NCBI GenBank assembly: GCA_018434945.1
Contig: JAHDOI010000024.1
Coordinates: 1 to 64,000 of the forward strand
Direction: 5' to 3'
From: Selenomonadales bacterium
Lineage (GTDB): Bacteria > Bacillota > Negativicutes > Sporomusales > UBA7701
DNA length: 64,000 nucleotides
Translations under genes and position numbers: made by a program
Part shown: positions 28,394 to 40,657 of the stretch, piece by piece
Layout: the number at the start of each line of letters is the position of its first letter
Numbering within the stretch: the stretch's first letter is position 1
The notes under the pieces: model-generated
Seen by the model: only the letters and a program-made list of their open reading frames with translations
Databases searched by the model: none
Told to the model about the DNA's origin: nothing

Positions 28394-29187
28394 TACGCCT
28401 GGACCCCCTCTCTCCGGAGTTCCTCACGAATTTTCTCAAGAGAACGCTTAATTAAGTATCGTATTGCTAAATCAGATGGAATCTGATTATTTGAGTATTT
28501 GTTAAACCAACCAGCTGCGAAGGATTGAGTAATCTTAGAAGTATCAAAAGCATGTTTAGAGATTATCTCGATATGATTTTCAATATGACGACTAAAAACT
28601 TCTCTGTCACTAATTGTCTTTATGACATTGGACGCTTCTCGTTCTAAAAAGTATTTTATATACCGCTCAGTATATTTTGCAAAAAAGCACCTAGATATTT
28701 CGCAAAACCCAGCACCCGTTCCTACTTTTTTCCATATATTTATCTGACTATACTCACCATCAAATAAAACCAAATTATCATCTGCGTTGTCCCTAAAAAA
28801 TTTGGTTATTGCATCTGTTGCAGCTTGGCGCGCAATCTCGGTATATTCTAAAGAACCAGAAAAAGAAGTAGATAACAACCATTTATATAACTCACGAGAA
28901 GAAGAAAGTGCTGTTGAGTTGTTATTTATATTAATATTTAGCTGGGATAAATCCAGACTAGGATCAGATGAGTTTTTTTGTATTGCTGCTATGACAACAA
29001 GAAATTTATAGGTAGCGAACAAACCTTTGTCTGATGACATTTCTCTAAATTGCTTACTAACATTTTTGAGCGTATTGTTCATAATCGTTGATATATTTGA
29101 ATTGTCATATTCATAATTAGCAATTTGTTCTACTATCTTGCACCAATGTTGGGTTCTTGGGAGCAACCCGATTCTTTCGTGTCCCAT
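28393..29187 (-). CDS. Partner protein of the QueC-like gene, Met-Gly start
   Basis: A 264-residue cytoplasmic protein without signal or membrane segment, mostly helical: MGHERIGLLPRTQHW, a middle part with INININNNS, and a helical end (SDLAIRYLIKRSLEKIREEL). Not recognised as a named family. ATG at 29187 has AGGGGGGA four bases upstream. Its stop (TAG) overlaps the GTG of the QueC-like gene, so the two are translated together. The second residue is glycine, which would be exposed once Met is removed; in Qat and type IV CBASS the reported target of the QueC-like enzyme is the N-terminus of a partner protein. AT-rich like its partner. Confidence 0.82.
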   Translation of the reverse strand: MGHERIGLLPRTQHWCKIVEQIANYEYDNSNISTIMNNTLKNVSKQFREMSSDKGLFATYKFLVVIAAIQKNSSDPSLDLSQLNININNNSTALSSSRELYKWLLSTSFSGSLEYTEIARQAATDAITKFFRDNADDNLVLFDGEYSQINIWKKVGTGAGFCEISRCFFAKYTERYIKYFLEREASNVIKTISDREVFSRHIENHIEIISKHAFDTSKITQSFAAGWFNKYSNNQIPSDLAIRYLIKRSLEKIREELRREGVQA

Positions 29188-29298
29188 AAAATCCCCCCTA
29201 GCTGTATCACTATTCTGTATTTTTCGCTAATTTGTAAAATCCTGCAATATCGCCGTTATATTTGTCATGTTGTAACAGAATTCCCCAATTTTCTTTGC

Positions 29299-29498
29299 GG
29301 GGGCGCAGACGAACGGCGACGTTGCGGAGGCTGCTACGCGCCGTTGGCGAAGCGGTGAGCACGCGGCGCGAGCGGCCATGGACGGACGCGAGAGGAGTCA
29401 TCTGTCACGGACGACAGTTGACGACGGCGCCAGCGGGCGAAACCGCGAGCCATACGGCGCGTTAAGCCGGAGGACAGGAGCCGGGCGTTTGCGCCCCC
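29299..29498. repeat. Palindromic intergenic element, family B, copy 4
   Basis: GGGGGCGCAGACG (29299-29311) pairs with CGTTTGCGCCCCC (29486-29498) with one G-T. The core has CGGCGACGTTGCGGAGGCTG, GCGCCGTTGGCGAAGCGG, CATGGACGGACGCGAGAGGAG, TCATCTGTCACGGACGACAG and GTTAAGCCGGAGGACAGGAG. It lies directly upstream of the QueC-like cassette. Confidence 0.87.
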
Positions 29499-29572
29499 TC
29501 AAAGGTATTGGCACAAGGCCAGCGCCTCCGCCCGCGGTTTGCGTCTCCGCAAAGGTATCGGCGGAAGCAATG

Positions 29573-29599
29573 AAAAAAGAGCGTGCTAAGCCGCTCTTT
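29573..29599 (-). terminator. Terminator after the exported 179-residue protein gene
   Basis: AAAGAGCG pairs with CGCTCTTT around a short loop, and the minus strand continues TTTTTTCA. Confidence 0.8.
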
Positions 29600-29638
29600 G
29601 TGAGGATGATGTAGTAGAATCGTCCCCTTGTTTCTTAT

Positions 29639-30178
29639 TTAGTCAGGCAACCTGCGCAGCAAGCGGTAGTAAATCGGTTGCCCGGTTTGGGGATGGGCGA
29701 GGCTCATTATGATATCGCCCTTTTCGTGGTGAACGCCCATAATGTCCGCGGTCTCGTCAATAACGTTCACTCCCCATATTTCTAAATATCCCTTTATATC
29801 CGAATAGGTGATTCTCACAAAACCATCCCGGAATTCGTATGTAATGTTTTTCGGGAGAGGCCTAAACATTTTTTCCAAGTCTCTTCCCGTTAGCTCCCGG
29901 TAATTCGAGGACATATACGACATAAAATGTCCGTCCTCATAAAAGGCGAACCAGTGGTGCGGCGCCGGCCAAGGCTCAACTTTGTTCAATTTCTTCCGGA
30001 CGTTTTCAGGGTACGGGATTCGCTCCCAATAGCCGATCAAATCGGCTTTAGTAGCGAAATGCCCCTTTAGCTTACTTCCCGTACTTTCATTTTCCGCAGC
30101 CAAGGCAAGCGTATTATGAAAGAATATAATGCTTGTAAAAAAAGCAACGGTCAGGAACATTAGAATTCTTTTCTGCAT
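29639..30178 (-). CDS. Exported protein of unknown function
   Basis: A 179-residue protein with a Sec signal peptide (KRILMFLTVAFFTSIIFFHN...LALAAEN). The mature part (ATKADLIGYWERIPYPENV, HHWFAFYEDGHFMSYMSS, DIIMSLAHP, IYYRLLRRL) looks like a small beta-rich lipocalin-type fold that compares a measured quantity against text-like strands, but I recognise no family. ATG at 30178 has AGGGGAG eight bases upstream. It is more AT-rich than the chromosome average and lies between repeat elements, so transfer is likely. Confidence 0.75.
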   Translation of the reverse strand: MQKRILMFLTVAFFTSIIFFHNTLALAAENESTGSKLKGHFATKADLIGYWERIPYPENVRKKLNKVEPWPAPHHWFAFYEDGHFMSYMSSNYRELTGRDLEKMFRPLPKNITYEFRDGFVRITYSDIKGYLEIWGVNVIDETADIMGVHHEKGDIIMSLAHPQTGQPIYYRLLRRLPD

Positions 30179-30299
30179 CCGTTTGGCTCCCCTTTCGACG
30201 CACCCCAGAAAATCCAAGCGCTATTCTAAGTAATATTTTACCATTAATGCAATCTTTCTGCCAGTTTGTTGTCAAAATGTGTCGTGACGGGGTGCAAAT

Positions 30300-30350
30300 A
30301 AGCGGCGACGTTACGGCGTGCCGCCGGAGGACAGGAGCCGGGCGTTTGCG
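30300..30350. repeat. Truncated family-B element, copy 5
   Basis: GCGGCGACGTTACGGCGTGC is directly followed by CGCCGGAGGACAGGAGCCG, joining the two ends of a family-B core with the roughly 150-base interior missing. The tail GCGTTTGCGCC..GCAAAGGTATTGGCACAAGG matches that of copy 4. Confidence 0.7.
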
Positions 30351-30395
30351 CCACCGCAAAGGTATTGGCACAAGGCCCACGATTCCCCGCGGCTA

Positions 30396-30755
30396 GCGCC
30401 TGGGTTCGCCTTGACGCTCGTCGGCGGTCTTACTCGCAGGGCAACGACTCACTCGAAAGTGAACTTTCGGTTCGCTGTTGCCCTGCATAGCGACTCGCAC
30501 AAAACGCCGTCGTAGCCACTGGGCGTTTTGGCTCGCTGCTAACCTCATCGCCGATAGCGCCGCGCCACCGCCAAACGAACGTCCATGTTCGATTGTCGGT
30601 TCTCGCCGCCGTCCATGGCGGCTCGCGCGGTGCTGTACCCGCAAGGGGCAGGCCGCCCCTCTAACCGCTAAAGCGCTAAGAGGGGCGCACTTACCGGCTC
30701 TCTCGCTAAGTAGCGGCCGCCTCCTCACTCGCTGTACGCCGGCGGACCCAGGCGC
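30396..30755. repeat. Palindromic intergenic element, family C, copy 2
   Basis: GCGCCTGGGT (30396-30405) and ACCCAGGCGC (30746-30755) are a perfect 10-bp pair. The interior shares long blocks with copy 1 (GTCGGCGGTCTTACT, ATGTTCGATTGTCG, CCGTCCATGGCGGCTCG, CCGCAAGGGGCAGGCCGC) and has its own hairpins, including AACTTTCGG with matching AAAGTGA and CCCCTCTAACCGC with GCGCTAAGAGGGG. Confidence 0.8.
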
Positions 30756-30873
30756 CAACCGCTGTCTGCCCCCCGCAAAGGCATAGGCACCAGCTAAACC
30801 TCGTCAACCGCACCCCTAGTAAGTCATAGGACTTAAGTCCTGGTTTTGTAGGAAAAAACTCCTAGGAAATACC

Positions 30874-30903
30874 TTGACACTAATTATAGCTAAGTAGTAA
30901 TAT
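30874..30903 (+). promoter_or_regulatory. Promoter of the third riboswitch transcript
   Basis: TTGACA at 30874-30879 and TAATAT at 30898-30903, spacer 18, about 30 bases before the aptamer. Confidence 0.75.
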
Positions 30904-30936
30904 GAAACTGCGAATAATTGTTATAATTTGTCGAAT

Positions 30937-31062
30937 TTGGCAAACTTGTCGAAAGATAAGGACGCAAAGCTATGGGTCTAAGGACATGGGTCTATGACTG
31001 CCAAGCCGCCAACTATTTAGGAATAGTTGTTTGAGCAGGCAGCGGCCTGCTTATTTGTTTTT
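30937..31062 (+). promoter_or_regulatory. Class I c-di-GMP riboswitch, copy 3, with terminator
   Basis: TTTGGCAAACTTGTCGAAAG, AAGGACGCAAAGC, ATGGGTCTAAGG and GACTGCCAAGCCGCC form the aptamer; G again precedes CAAAC. Downstream GCAGGC (31035-31040) pairs with GCCTGC (31045-31050) before TTATTTGTTTTT. GCGGC in that terminator can instead pair with GCCGC at the aptamer end. It precedes the 65-residue gene. Confidence 0.93.
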
Positions 31063-31116
31063 GAGCGGTGAAACTTGCCGGACAATCCCCAGTTATCGCG
31101 AAACGGGAGGCTGCTG

Positions 31117-31314
31117 ATGATAAACCGGGATTGTATCTATAAGACGATAAAGAGCTACCTGCCGACCGCGGAGGAAGATTTGCTCGTCAGCCTGACCGCC
31201 CAGGCGGAAAGGCAGATCGAAATCCTGGGCAGGGACGTCATACGGAGACTGGTGCTGCCGGGCGCCGACAAGGGGCCGGTACTGTTCTCATCGAGAATCG
31301 ATACGAAAGTGTAG
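31117..31314 (+). CDS. Small protein behind c-di-GMP riboswitch 3
   Basis: A 65-residue charged, mostly helical protein (MINRDCIYKTIKSYLPTAEE...IEILGRDVIRRLVLPGADKG). ATG at 31117 has GGGAGG six bases upstream; an earlier in-frame TTG lacks one. No family recognised and no membrane segment. It is the only gene between the riboswitch and a terminator, so it is a dedicated c-di-GMP-controlled product. Confidence 0.75.
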   Translation: MINRDCIYKTIKSYLPTAEEDLLVSLTAQAERQIEILGRDVIRRLVLPGADKGPVLFSSRIDTKV

Positions 31315-31341
31315 CGTAACCGGAGGGAAGGGGAGCAAGAG

Positions 31342-31369
31342 CAAAAGCCACGAGATTTCGTGGCTTTTG
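31342..31369. terminator. Bidirectional terminator
   Basis: CAAAAGCCACGA (31342-31353) pairs perfectly with TCGTGGCTTTTG (31358-31369) between two convergent genes. Confidence 0.9.
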
Positions 31370-31385
31370 TCGTTGCGCCGCAGAC

Positions 31386-32162
31386 TCACATGTTGTCGAT
31401 GTCGGTTTTCTTGATGCGGTAACTGTCGCCGACTTTGATGGCCCGCAGCTTGCCTTCGTCGATGAGGTACTGCACCGTCTCGGGCGATACCTGAAGGTAG
31501 GCGGCGGCCTGGTCGAGCGTCATGATGTCGGGGACGGCGGCTTTCTGGGGGGCGGCGGGAGCGGCCGTTTTCTTGCTGTTGGGGTCGACCATCGTTTCCG
31601 CCAGCATGTCGGGCTCGACACCGAGGTCGTAATCGCTTTCCACCGCGACGCTGAACCGCGTGCCGGCGGGGAGGTCCTGATTTTTGCCCCGGACGAAACC
31701 GGCGAGCACTGATAAGACCAGGAAAGCCGGAATCACCCATCCCCCCTCTCCCCCGCCGCTTTTTTCGAGATTGAACGCCACCGGCACTTCCGCGCCGTTG
31801 ACCGATCTGACGAAGCGGGTCGTTATCGCGACCTTGCCGCCTTTCCCGAACGCGCCCGCTTTTTTCACCTCGGAGACGATCGCCTCGCCGGCGGCGCCGA
31901 CGGGGATGATCGTCGTACCGTTGACCTGCACGGCGCCGGTGGTCTTGAACAGCACGCGCTCGCCCTGGTAGTTGCGCCCCGAGTTGAGCGGGGTGATGAG
32001 CTCGCAGGGGATGGTCGTGCCCGCGGGGATGTAGGCGTTTTTAGGGCTGCGGTTTGTGGCCGCCGAGAGGCTGAACGCCTGGGCGACGCCCGAGGAGAAG
32101 AGGATGGCGGCGCAGAGTACCGCCGCGGTGAGCCGAAGAGTGGTACTACCGGGGTTTAACAA
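31386..32162 (-). CDS. Exported/membrane protein with C-terminal excisionase-type HTH
   Basis: A 258-residue protein. Residues 1-29 are a signal sequence (TTLRLTAAVLCAAILFSSGV, AQA). Residues 44-130 resemble a TrbI/VirB10-like beta domain (IPAGTTIPCELITPLNSG). A hydrophobic stretch lies at 142-157. A MerR/excisionase-type helix-turn-helix ends the protein (MTLDQAAAYLQVSPETVQYL, ...IKVGDSYRIKKTDIDNM, about 214-258). TTG at 32162 is chosen because AGGGAGGGG lies seven bases upstream; an ATG at 32207 has a weaker site and would spoil the signal peptide. If 142-157 spans the membrane, the HTH is cytoplasmic and the protein is a membrane-bound DNA-binding sensor. Confidence 0.75.
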   Translation of the reverse strand: MLNPGSTTLRLTAAVLCAAILFSSGVAQAFSLSAATNRSPKNAYIPAGTTIPCELITPLNSGRNYQGERVLFKTTGAVQVNGTTIIPVGAAGEAIVSEVKKAGAFGKGGKVAITTRFVRSVNGAEVPVAFNLEKSGGGEGGWVIPAFLVLSVLAGFVRGKNQDLPAGTRFSVAVESDYDLGVEPDMLAETMVDPNSKKTAAPAAPQKAAVPDIMTLDQAAAYLQVSPETVQYLIDEGKLRAIKVGDSYRIKKTDIDNM

Positions 32163-32464
32163 ACAGGTCCCCTCCCTTTTTCGAATCGTGAGGTTACCAT
32201 TCGACATTTGTAATAATTTTCCTTGTAAGTTATTTACTTTTTTAGGCTTTTTTTGAATTTTGTTCCAGCGCCCGCCAGGATGAGCGCAGCCACGCCGATA
32301 ATACACGGCAGACACGAGAGGATCCGCCTGTTTCCGTTTGTGGCGCCTGAAAGGCTCCCGCCCCTCGCTGGGCACAGGGTTTTTGCCCGTACCCGGCAAA
32401 ACCGGGCACGAAATGTCGGATACCGGCTGGCGGTTTCTGTTACTCTAGCTGTGGAGGAGGTGAC

Positions 32465-33355
32465 ATGCCCATGGGGATGCTGGAACAGATGAACGACGCG
32501 CTGCGCTATATCGAAGACAACCTGACGGGCGATATCGATTTCCGGGAGGCGGCGCGGCGCGCTTACTGCTCGGAGTATCATTTCAAGCGGATGTTTTCTT
32601 CGCTGGCCGGGGTGACGCTGTCGGAGTATATCCGGCGCAGGCGCCTGACCCTGGCGGCGCTGGAGCTCGCCGGCAGCGACATGAGGGTGATCGATGCGGC
32701 GGTGAAGTACGGGTACGGTTCGCCGGATTCGTTCGCCCGCGCTTTTCAGGCGCTGCACGGTCTGACGCCGTCGGAGGCGAGAAGCGGCGGCCAGGCGCTG
32801 AAGGCGTATCCGCGGATGTTTTTTCAATTGACGGTAAAAGGAGGCGACGAGATGAATTATCGCATCGAACAGCAGGCTGCTTTCCGCATCGTCGGCATCA
32901 AAAGACGCGTGCCGATAGTTTTCGAGGGGGTCAACCCCGAGATCGCCGCGATGTGGAAGGCGCTCGACGGCGAGACGGTCGCGCGGCTGAAGAGCCTATC
33001 GGATGTGGAGCCGCGCGGGATCATCCAGGCGTCGGCGAATTTTTCCGAGGGACGGATGGAGGAAAAGGGCGAGCTCGACCATTATATCGGCGTGGCGACG
33101 ACGCGGACCTGCCCGGAGGGCCTGGCGTCGCTGGCGGTGGCGGCGTCGGCCTGGGCGGTGTTCACGGCTGTGGGGCCGTTCCCCGCTGCTCTTCAGAACG
33201 TCTGGGGCCGCATCTACGCCGAATGGTTCCCTGCTTCGGGCTATGAGCTGGCGGAGGGGCCGGAAATGCTCTGGAACGCGCATGCGGACTTTTCGTCGCC
33301 GGAATTCAGGAGCGAGATATGGATCCCGGTCACGAAAAAAGCCAATCCGTCATAG
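32465..33355 (+). CDS. AraC-family regulator with GyrI-like effector domain
   Basis: A 296-residue transcription factor. Residues 5-110 form the two AraC helix-turn-helix units ([41 protein letters not shown]). Residues 130-290 are a GyrI/BmrR-type small-molecule-binding domain. ATG at 32465 has GGAGGAGGTG upstream. It is divergent from the HTH membrane protein and followed by a terminator, so the target is not evident; it could act on the shared 300-base intergenic region. Confidence 0.93.
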   Translation: MPMGMLEQMNDALRYIEDNLTGDIDFREAARRAYCSEYHFKRMFSSLAGVTLSEYIRRRRLTLAALELAGSDMRVIDAAVKYGYGSPDSFARAFQALHGLTPSEARSGGQALKAYPRMFFQLTVKGGDEMNYRIEQQAAFRIVGIKRRVPIVFEGVNPEIAAMWKALDGETVARLKSLSDVEPRGIIQASANFSEGRMEEKGELDHYIGVATTRTCPEGLASLAVAASAWAVFTAVGPFPAALQNVWGRIYAEWFPASGYELAEGPEMLWNAHADFSSPEFRSEIWIPVTKKANPS

Positions 33356-33407
33356 GATAAAAAAACCGTCCCCCTCCCTTTTCCGGGAGCGGGGACGGTG
33401 TATTTTT
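33356..33407. terminator. Bidirectional terminator
   Basis: ACCGTCCCC-CTCCC pairs with GGGAG-C-GGGGACGGT, with A and T runs at the two ends, between the AraC gene and the chemoreceptor gene. Confidence 0.9.
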
Positions 33408-33411
33408 ATTC

Positions 33412-34890
33412 TCAGGCGTGCCGCAGGACGGCTTCGCCGGCCCGGGCTTTGCTTTCGATGACGCGGATGGTGCTGTCGATGCGGGCGAAGATCTGGTTGG
33501 AGAGTTCCTCGGCCTGCGCGAAGAGGCTGCGGGCCGCGTGCGCGTCGCCGGCGGCGACGGCGGCGATCACTTTTTCGCCCATGCCGTGCATTTCGTTGTG
33601 GACGGCGTCGATGGCCGACCATTCCCGGAGGACGTCGGGCTGGGTGATGGTGATGGCGTGGTAGAAGTGGCCGAAGGCGCACCGCTTGGAGTTGGTCTGG
33701 ATGGGGTAGGCCTTCATTTCGTCGGCGATCTTTTTGAGGTTGCGCATCCAGTTGGCGTGGGCTTCCTTGGCTTTATTGAGGTTGGCGACGAGGTCGTCGT
33801 TGGAGATGGCGTGGATGCCGCCGTTGAGGGCGGAGACCATGTCGCGGACGACGCCGCTGAGCTCTTCGTCGATCTTGGATATCTGCTTGGCGTTGGCGGC
33901 GCTCTGGGTGGCGTCGTCGTGGATGGCCTGGGTCATGCCGTGGAGTTTTTCGGCGTCCTGGGCGGACAGGGTCATGGCCTGGTTGACCTGCTGGGCGGAT
34001 TCCTTGACGTTGACCATGAGGGCGGAGATGTCGTCGACGTCTTTGACGGCGGATTTGAGCATGGCGACGTTTTCGGCGACGGTGCCGGAGATGTTGTCGA
34101 GTTTGTCGTTCATGGAGCTGGTGGAGCGGAGGGTGTTGGCGAGGCTTTCCCGGCCGCCGTGGGCGGCCTGCTGGATGTTGTTGACGAAGCCGCGCATGTC
34201 GTTGAGGTTTGTTTTGGTGCTGTCGGCGAGTTTGCGGATTTCCTCGGCGACGACGGCGAAGCCGCGGCCGTGTTCGCCGGCCCGCGCGGCCTCGATGGAG
34301 GCGTTGAGGGCGAGGAGGTTCGTCTGCTCGGCGATGGCGGCGACGCCGTCGACGATGTCGTTGATCCTTGTGGTCATTTCGACGAGTTGCCCGATCTGGT
34401 CGTGCATGAGGGTGGTGTCGGCGACGACGTTTTCTTTGAGGGCGTTGATCTCGCCGATCTGGACGATGCTCGCGTCGTTTTTGGCGATGAGGTCCTGGGA
34501 GGCCTCGGACAGGTGCTGCATTTTCTGCGAGGTCTGGGCGATGGTTTCGTTGACGTCGTTCATGCTGGCGGTGATCTCTTCGACGATGGCGAGGTTGGAT
34601 TCGCTGAGGGTGGCCATTTCCTGGGAGAATTTTATCAGGCTGTAGGACGAGTGGGTCATCCTTACGTCGAATTCGCTGAGGGCCGAGACGGTGCCGAGCA
34701 TGGTTTTGCAGGCGTCGGCCATTTTGGCCTCGCTGGCCAGCAGTTTGTCGAAGTTGCCGAGCACGCGCTGGTGGATGGGGTAGGCGACCGAGATGGGGTC
34801 GGCCGGTTTGCCGCTTATCCGGTCCTCGACGTTTTTGAGGATGCACAGGGCTTCCTCGCAGGGCGCGTTTTTCCTGAAGATGTTGAACAT
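33412..34890 (-). CDS. Soluble methyl-accepting chemotaxis protein with CZB domain
   Basis: A 492-residue cytoplasmic chemoreceptor, since no membrane segment is visible. The signalling hairpin tip is intact ([22 protein letters not shown] then [16 protein letters not shown], about residues 185-225), flanked by long coiled coils. The C-terminal 120 residues form a CZB zinc-binding domain ([13 protein letters not shown]...[12 protein letters not shown]), which senses zinc or oxidants such as hypochlorite in characterised members. ATG at 34890 has GAGGAGG upstream. It stands alone, away from any che cluster. Confidence 0.93.
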   Translation of the reverse strand: MFNIFRKNAPCEEALCILKNVEDRISGKPADPISVAYPIHQRVLGNFDKLLASEAKMADACKTMLGTVSALSEFDVRMTHSSYSLIKFSQEMATLSESNLAIVEEITASMNDVNETIAQTSQKMQHLSEASQDLIAKNDASIVQIGEINALKENVVADTTLMHDQIGQLVEMTTRINDIVDGVAAIAEQTNLLALNASIEAARAGEHGRGFAVVAEEIRKLADSTKTNLNDMRGFVNNIQQAAHGGRESLANTLRSTSSMNDKLDNISGTVAENVAMLKSAVKDVDDISALMVNVKESAQQVNQAMTLSAQDAEKLHGMTQAIHDDATQSAANAKQISKIDEELSGVVRDMVSALNGGIHAISNDDLVANLNKAKEAHANWMRNLKKIADEMKAYPIQTNSKRCAFGHFYHAITITQPDVLREWSAIDAVHNEMHGMGEKVIAAVAAGDAHAARSLFAQAEELSNQIFARIDSTIRVIESKARAGEAVLRHA

Positions 34891-35086
34891 GTTTCAGCCT
34901 CCTCTTCGCCGCCGAAGCTGTCCGGGGCTTGTACATATTATTAATTCATAATCATTCTAAATTGATTCGAGATAAATGAGGAAAATCCTGCTAGTTGTGA
35001 CAAAACTCGCCGTATTTCGACTATTACAAATGGCGATGGCGCTATCGGCGGCGGCGCGGGCCGGGGGCGGGAGCGGCGGGCATGAG

Positions 35087-35121
35087 GAAAGCCCCGGCCC
35101 TCTACGAGGGCTGGGGCTTTC
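35087..35121 (-). terminator. PFOR terminator
   Basis: GAAAGCCCCGGCCCTC pairs with GAGGGCTGGGGCTTTC, with one mismatch, around TAC, just after the nifJ stop. Confidence 0.9.
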
Positions 35122-35134
35122 GGCTGCTGACGGT

Positions 35135-38977
<3,843 letters not shown>

Positions 38978-39017
38978 AAAAGCTCCGGCCCGGCGTTGGT
39001 CGGGCGGAGCTTTTTTT
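38978..39017 (-). terminator. TVP38 gene terminator
   Basis: AAAAGCTCCGGCCCG pairs with CGGGCGGAGCTTTT. A longer T-run (39011-39017) lies on the plus strand, so it may also work that way. Confidence 0.85.
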
Positions 39018-39032
39018 GGGGCGGGGCGGTTT

Positions 39033-39674
39033 TCAGCCGCGGCGGCGCAGACAGAGGCAGGCGGCGGCGAGGAGGACGGCGGCGGCGGCGGCGGCGGAGA
39101 AGGGGCCGAAGAGGGCGCCGCCGAGGCAGGCGAAGGCGGCCGCGCCGGGGATGCTGCCGAGGAGCGTCGCCCAGAGGTAGGGCCGGAAGCGCACGCCCGA
39201 GAGGCCGGCGAGGAAGCTGACGGCGTCCCACGGCAGGATGGGGGCGAGGCGCAGCAGCAGTACGGCCCTGAAGGCGTTGCGCGCGAGTTTGTCGTCGAGG
39301 CTGGCCAGCGGCAGCCACGGCGGCCAGCACCGTTTGAGCCGGTCGCGGCCGAGCAGGCGGGCGACGGCGAAGCAGAGGGCCGCTCCCAGGACGGTGCCGG
39401 CGACGAGGTAGACGGTGCCCCACAGCGGGCCGAAGGCGAGGCCGCCGGCAATGCCGAGGACGATGGCGGGGAAAAAGAAAAAGGGGCGGACGATGTTGGC
39501 GAGGATGTAGAGGCACGGACCCCAGTATCCCAGGGAGGTCATCGTTTCGCCGATCGTCTCGGGCCTGAACCGTTCGATGCCGTAGCCGTATACGTATAGT
39601 ATTCCGAGGGCGGCGAAGCCGGCAAGGTATAAGCCGGCCGCGGGCCCGACAGTTGTTTGGATGTAGTGTCTCAC
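39033..39674 (-). CDS. TVP38/TMEM64 (VTT-domain) membrane protein
   Basis: A 213-residue protein with about six hydrophobic segments and the VTT/DedA-like core FFFPAIVLGIAGGLAFGPLWGTVYLVAGTVLGA (split motif G-x-x-FG-x-x-x-G) and APILPWDAVSFLAGLSGVRF. Family members affect membrane lipid scrambling or transport. GTG at 39674 is the only start that includes the first helix but has no ribosome site; a strong promoter ends eight bases before it, so translation may be leaderless. Confidence 0.85.
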   Translation of the reverse strand: MRHYIQTTVGPAAGLYLAGFAALGILYVYGYGIERFRPETIGETMTSLGYWGPCLYILANIVRPFFFFPAIVLGIAGGLAFGPLWGTVYLVAGTVLGAALCFAVARLLGRDRLKRCWPPWLPLASLDDKLARNAFRAVLLLRLAPILPWDAVSFLAGLSGVRFRPYLWATLLGSIPGAAAFACLGGALFGPFSAAAAAAVLLAAACLCLRRRG

Positions 39675-39682
39675 AAGGTTTA

Positions 39683-39711
39683 ATTATAGGACAGTGCCCG
39701 GGAGGTGTAAA
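39683..39711 (-). promoter_or_regulatory. Promoter of the TVP38 gene
   Basis: TTTACA at 39711-39706 and TATAAT at 39688-39683 with a 17-base spacer. The start point would fall at or just before the GTG at 39674. Confidence 0.75.
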
Positions 39712-39735
39712 GGAAAATATCGCCGGGGGAAGGGT

Positions 39736-40347
39736 TTACTGCGGTTTGGCGATTGTTATCTTTTTGATGACGACGTCGGTGACGGGTTTGTCGTTGGGGC
39801 CGGTTTTGACTTTGCCGATGGCGCGGACGACGTCCATGCCTTCGACGACTTTGCCGAAGACGGCGTGCTTGTCGTCGAGCCACGGGGTGGCCGTGAGGGT
39901 GATGAAGAACTGCGAGCCGCCGGTGTTGGGGCCGGCGTTGGCCATCGAGAGGACGCCTTCGGAGGCGTGGCGCAGGTCTTTGGTGAATTCGTCGGCGATG
40001 GTGTAGCCGGGGCCGCCTGTGCCGTTGCCTTTGGGGTCGCCGCCCTGGATCATGAAGCCGTCGATGACGCGGTGGAAGATGAGGCCGTCGAAGAAGCCCT
40101 TGGTGGCGAGGGTGATGAAGTTTTTGGCGGTGCCGGGCGCTTTGTCTTCGAAGAGTTCGATTTTGAAGGTGCCGAGCGAGGTTTCGAATGTGGCCCGGCT
40201 GTTGCCCGGGGAGCTGACGTTTACGGCGGCGGGCGCGGGCGTTTTCCCGGGCTGGGCCGGCGGCTGGGGGGTTTTGGCGGCGCACCCGGGCAGGAGCAGC
40301 GCCAGGCAGGCGACGATGGTCAGGGCGGTCGCTACGGTCTTGTTCAT
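39736..40347 (-). CDS. Cyclophilin-type peptidyl-prolyl isomerase, lipoprotein
   Basis: A 203-residue protein with a lipoprotein signal ([16 protein letters not shown]; lipid on Cys22) and a cyclophilin domain ([48 protein letters not shown]). The catalytic Arg (FHRV) and QFFIT residues are intact. It folds exported proteins at the membrane surface. ATG at 40347 has AGGAGGA eight bases upstream. Confidence 0.95.
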   Translation of the reverse strand: MNKTVATALTIVACLALLLPGCAAKTPQPPAQPGKTPAPAAVNVSSPGNSRATFETSLGTFKIELFEDKAPGTAKNFITLATKGFFDGLIFHRVIDGFMIQGGDPKGNGTGGPGYTIADEFTKDLRHASEGVLSMANAGPNTGGSQFFITLTATPWLDDKHAVFGKVVEGMDVVRAIGKVKTGPNDKPVTDVVIKKITIAKPQ

Positions 40348-40566
40348 TGTTCAGTCCTCCTGTTGGCTTGCGTGTTTCGGTGGTCAAGCCTTATTATTTC
40401 CCGTGCTGCGCGTACTATCTGCGGACGGCGGCGACCGCCGGGCAGGCCGGAGAGCCGGCGGGCGGCAGGGGCGCGGCGGGCGCACTATTAACATGTACTA
40501 TGCCGGGTGCGGAAATCCTGCCAGGTGTTCCGCGACGGGTGCGGAAAGTATTTATGGAAAAGATAT

Positions 40567-40594
40567 TTGCCATAGATTATAATTATTGTAGAAT
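40567..40594 (+). promoter_or_regulatory. Promoter of the GGDEF/HD-GYP gene
   Basis: TTGCCA (40567-40572) and TAGAAT (40589-40594) are 16 bases apart, with an AT-rich spacer. Confidence 0.65.
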
Positions 40595-40657
40595 CGCTAT
40601 AACTTTTGTCATAATTCGGGGAAAAATAAGATTTTACGGATGAGGCGGTCAGCGTCG

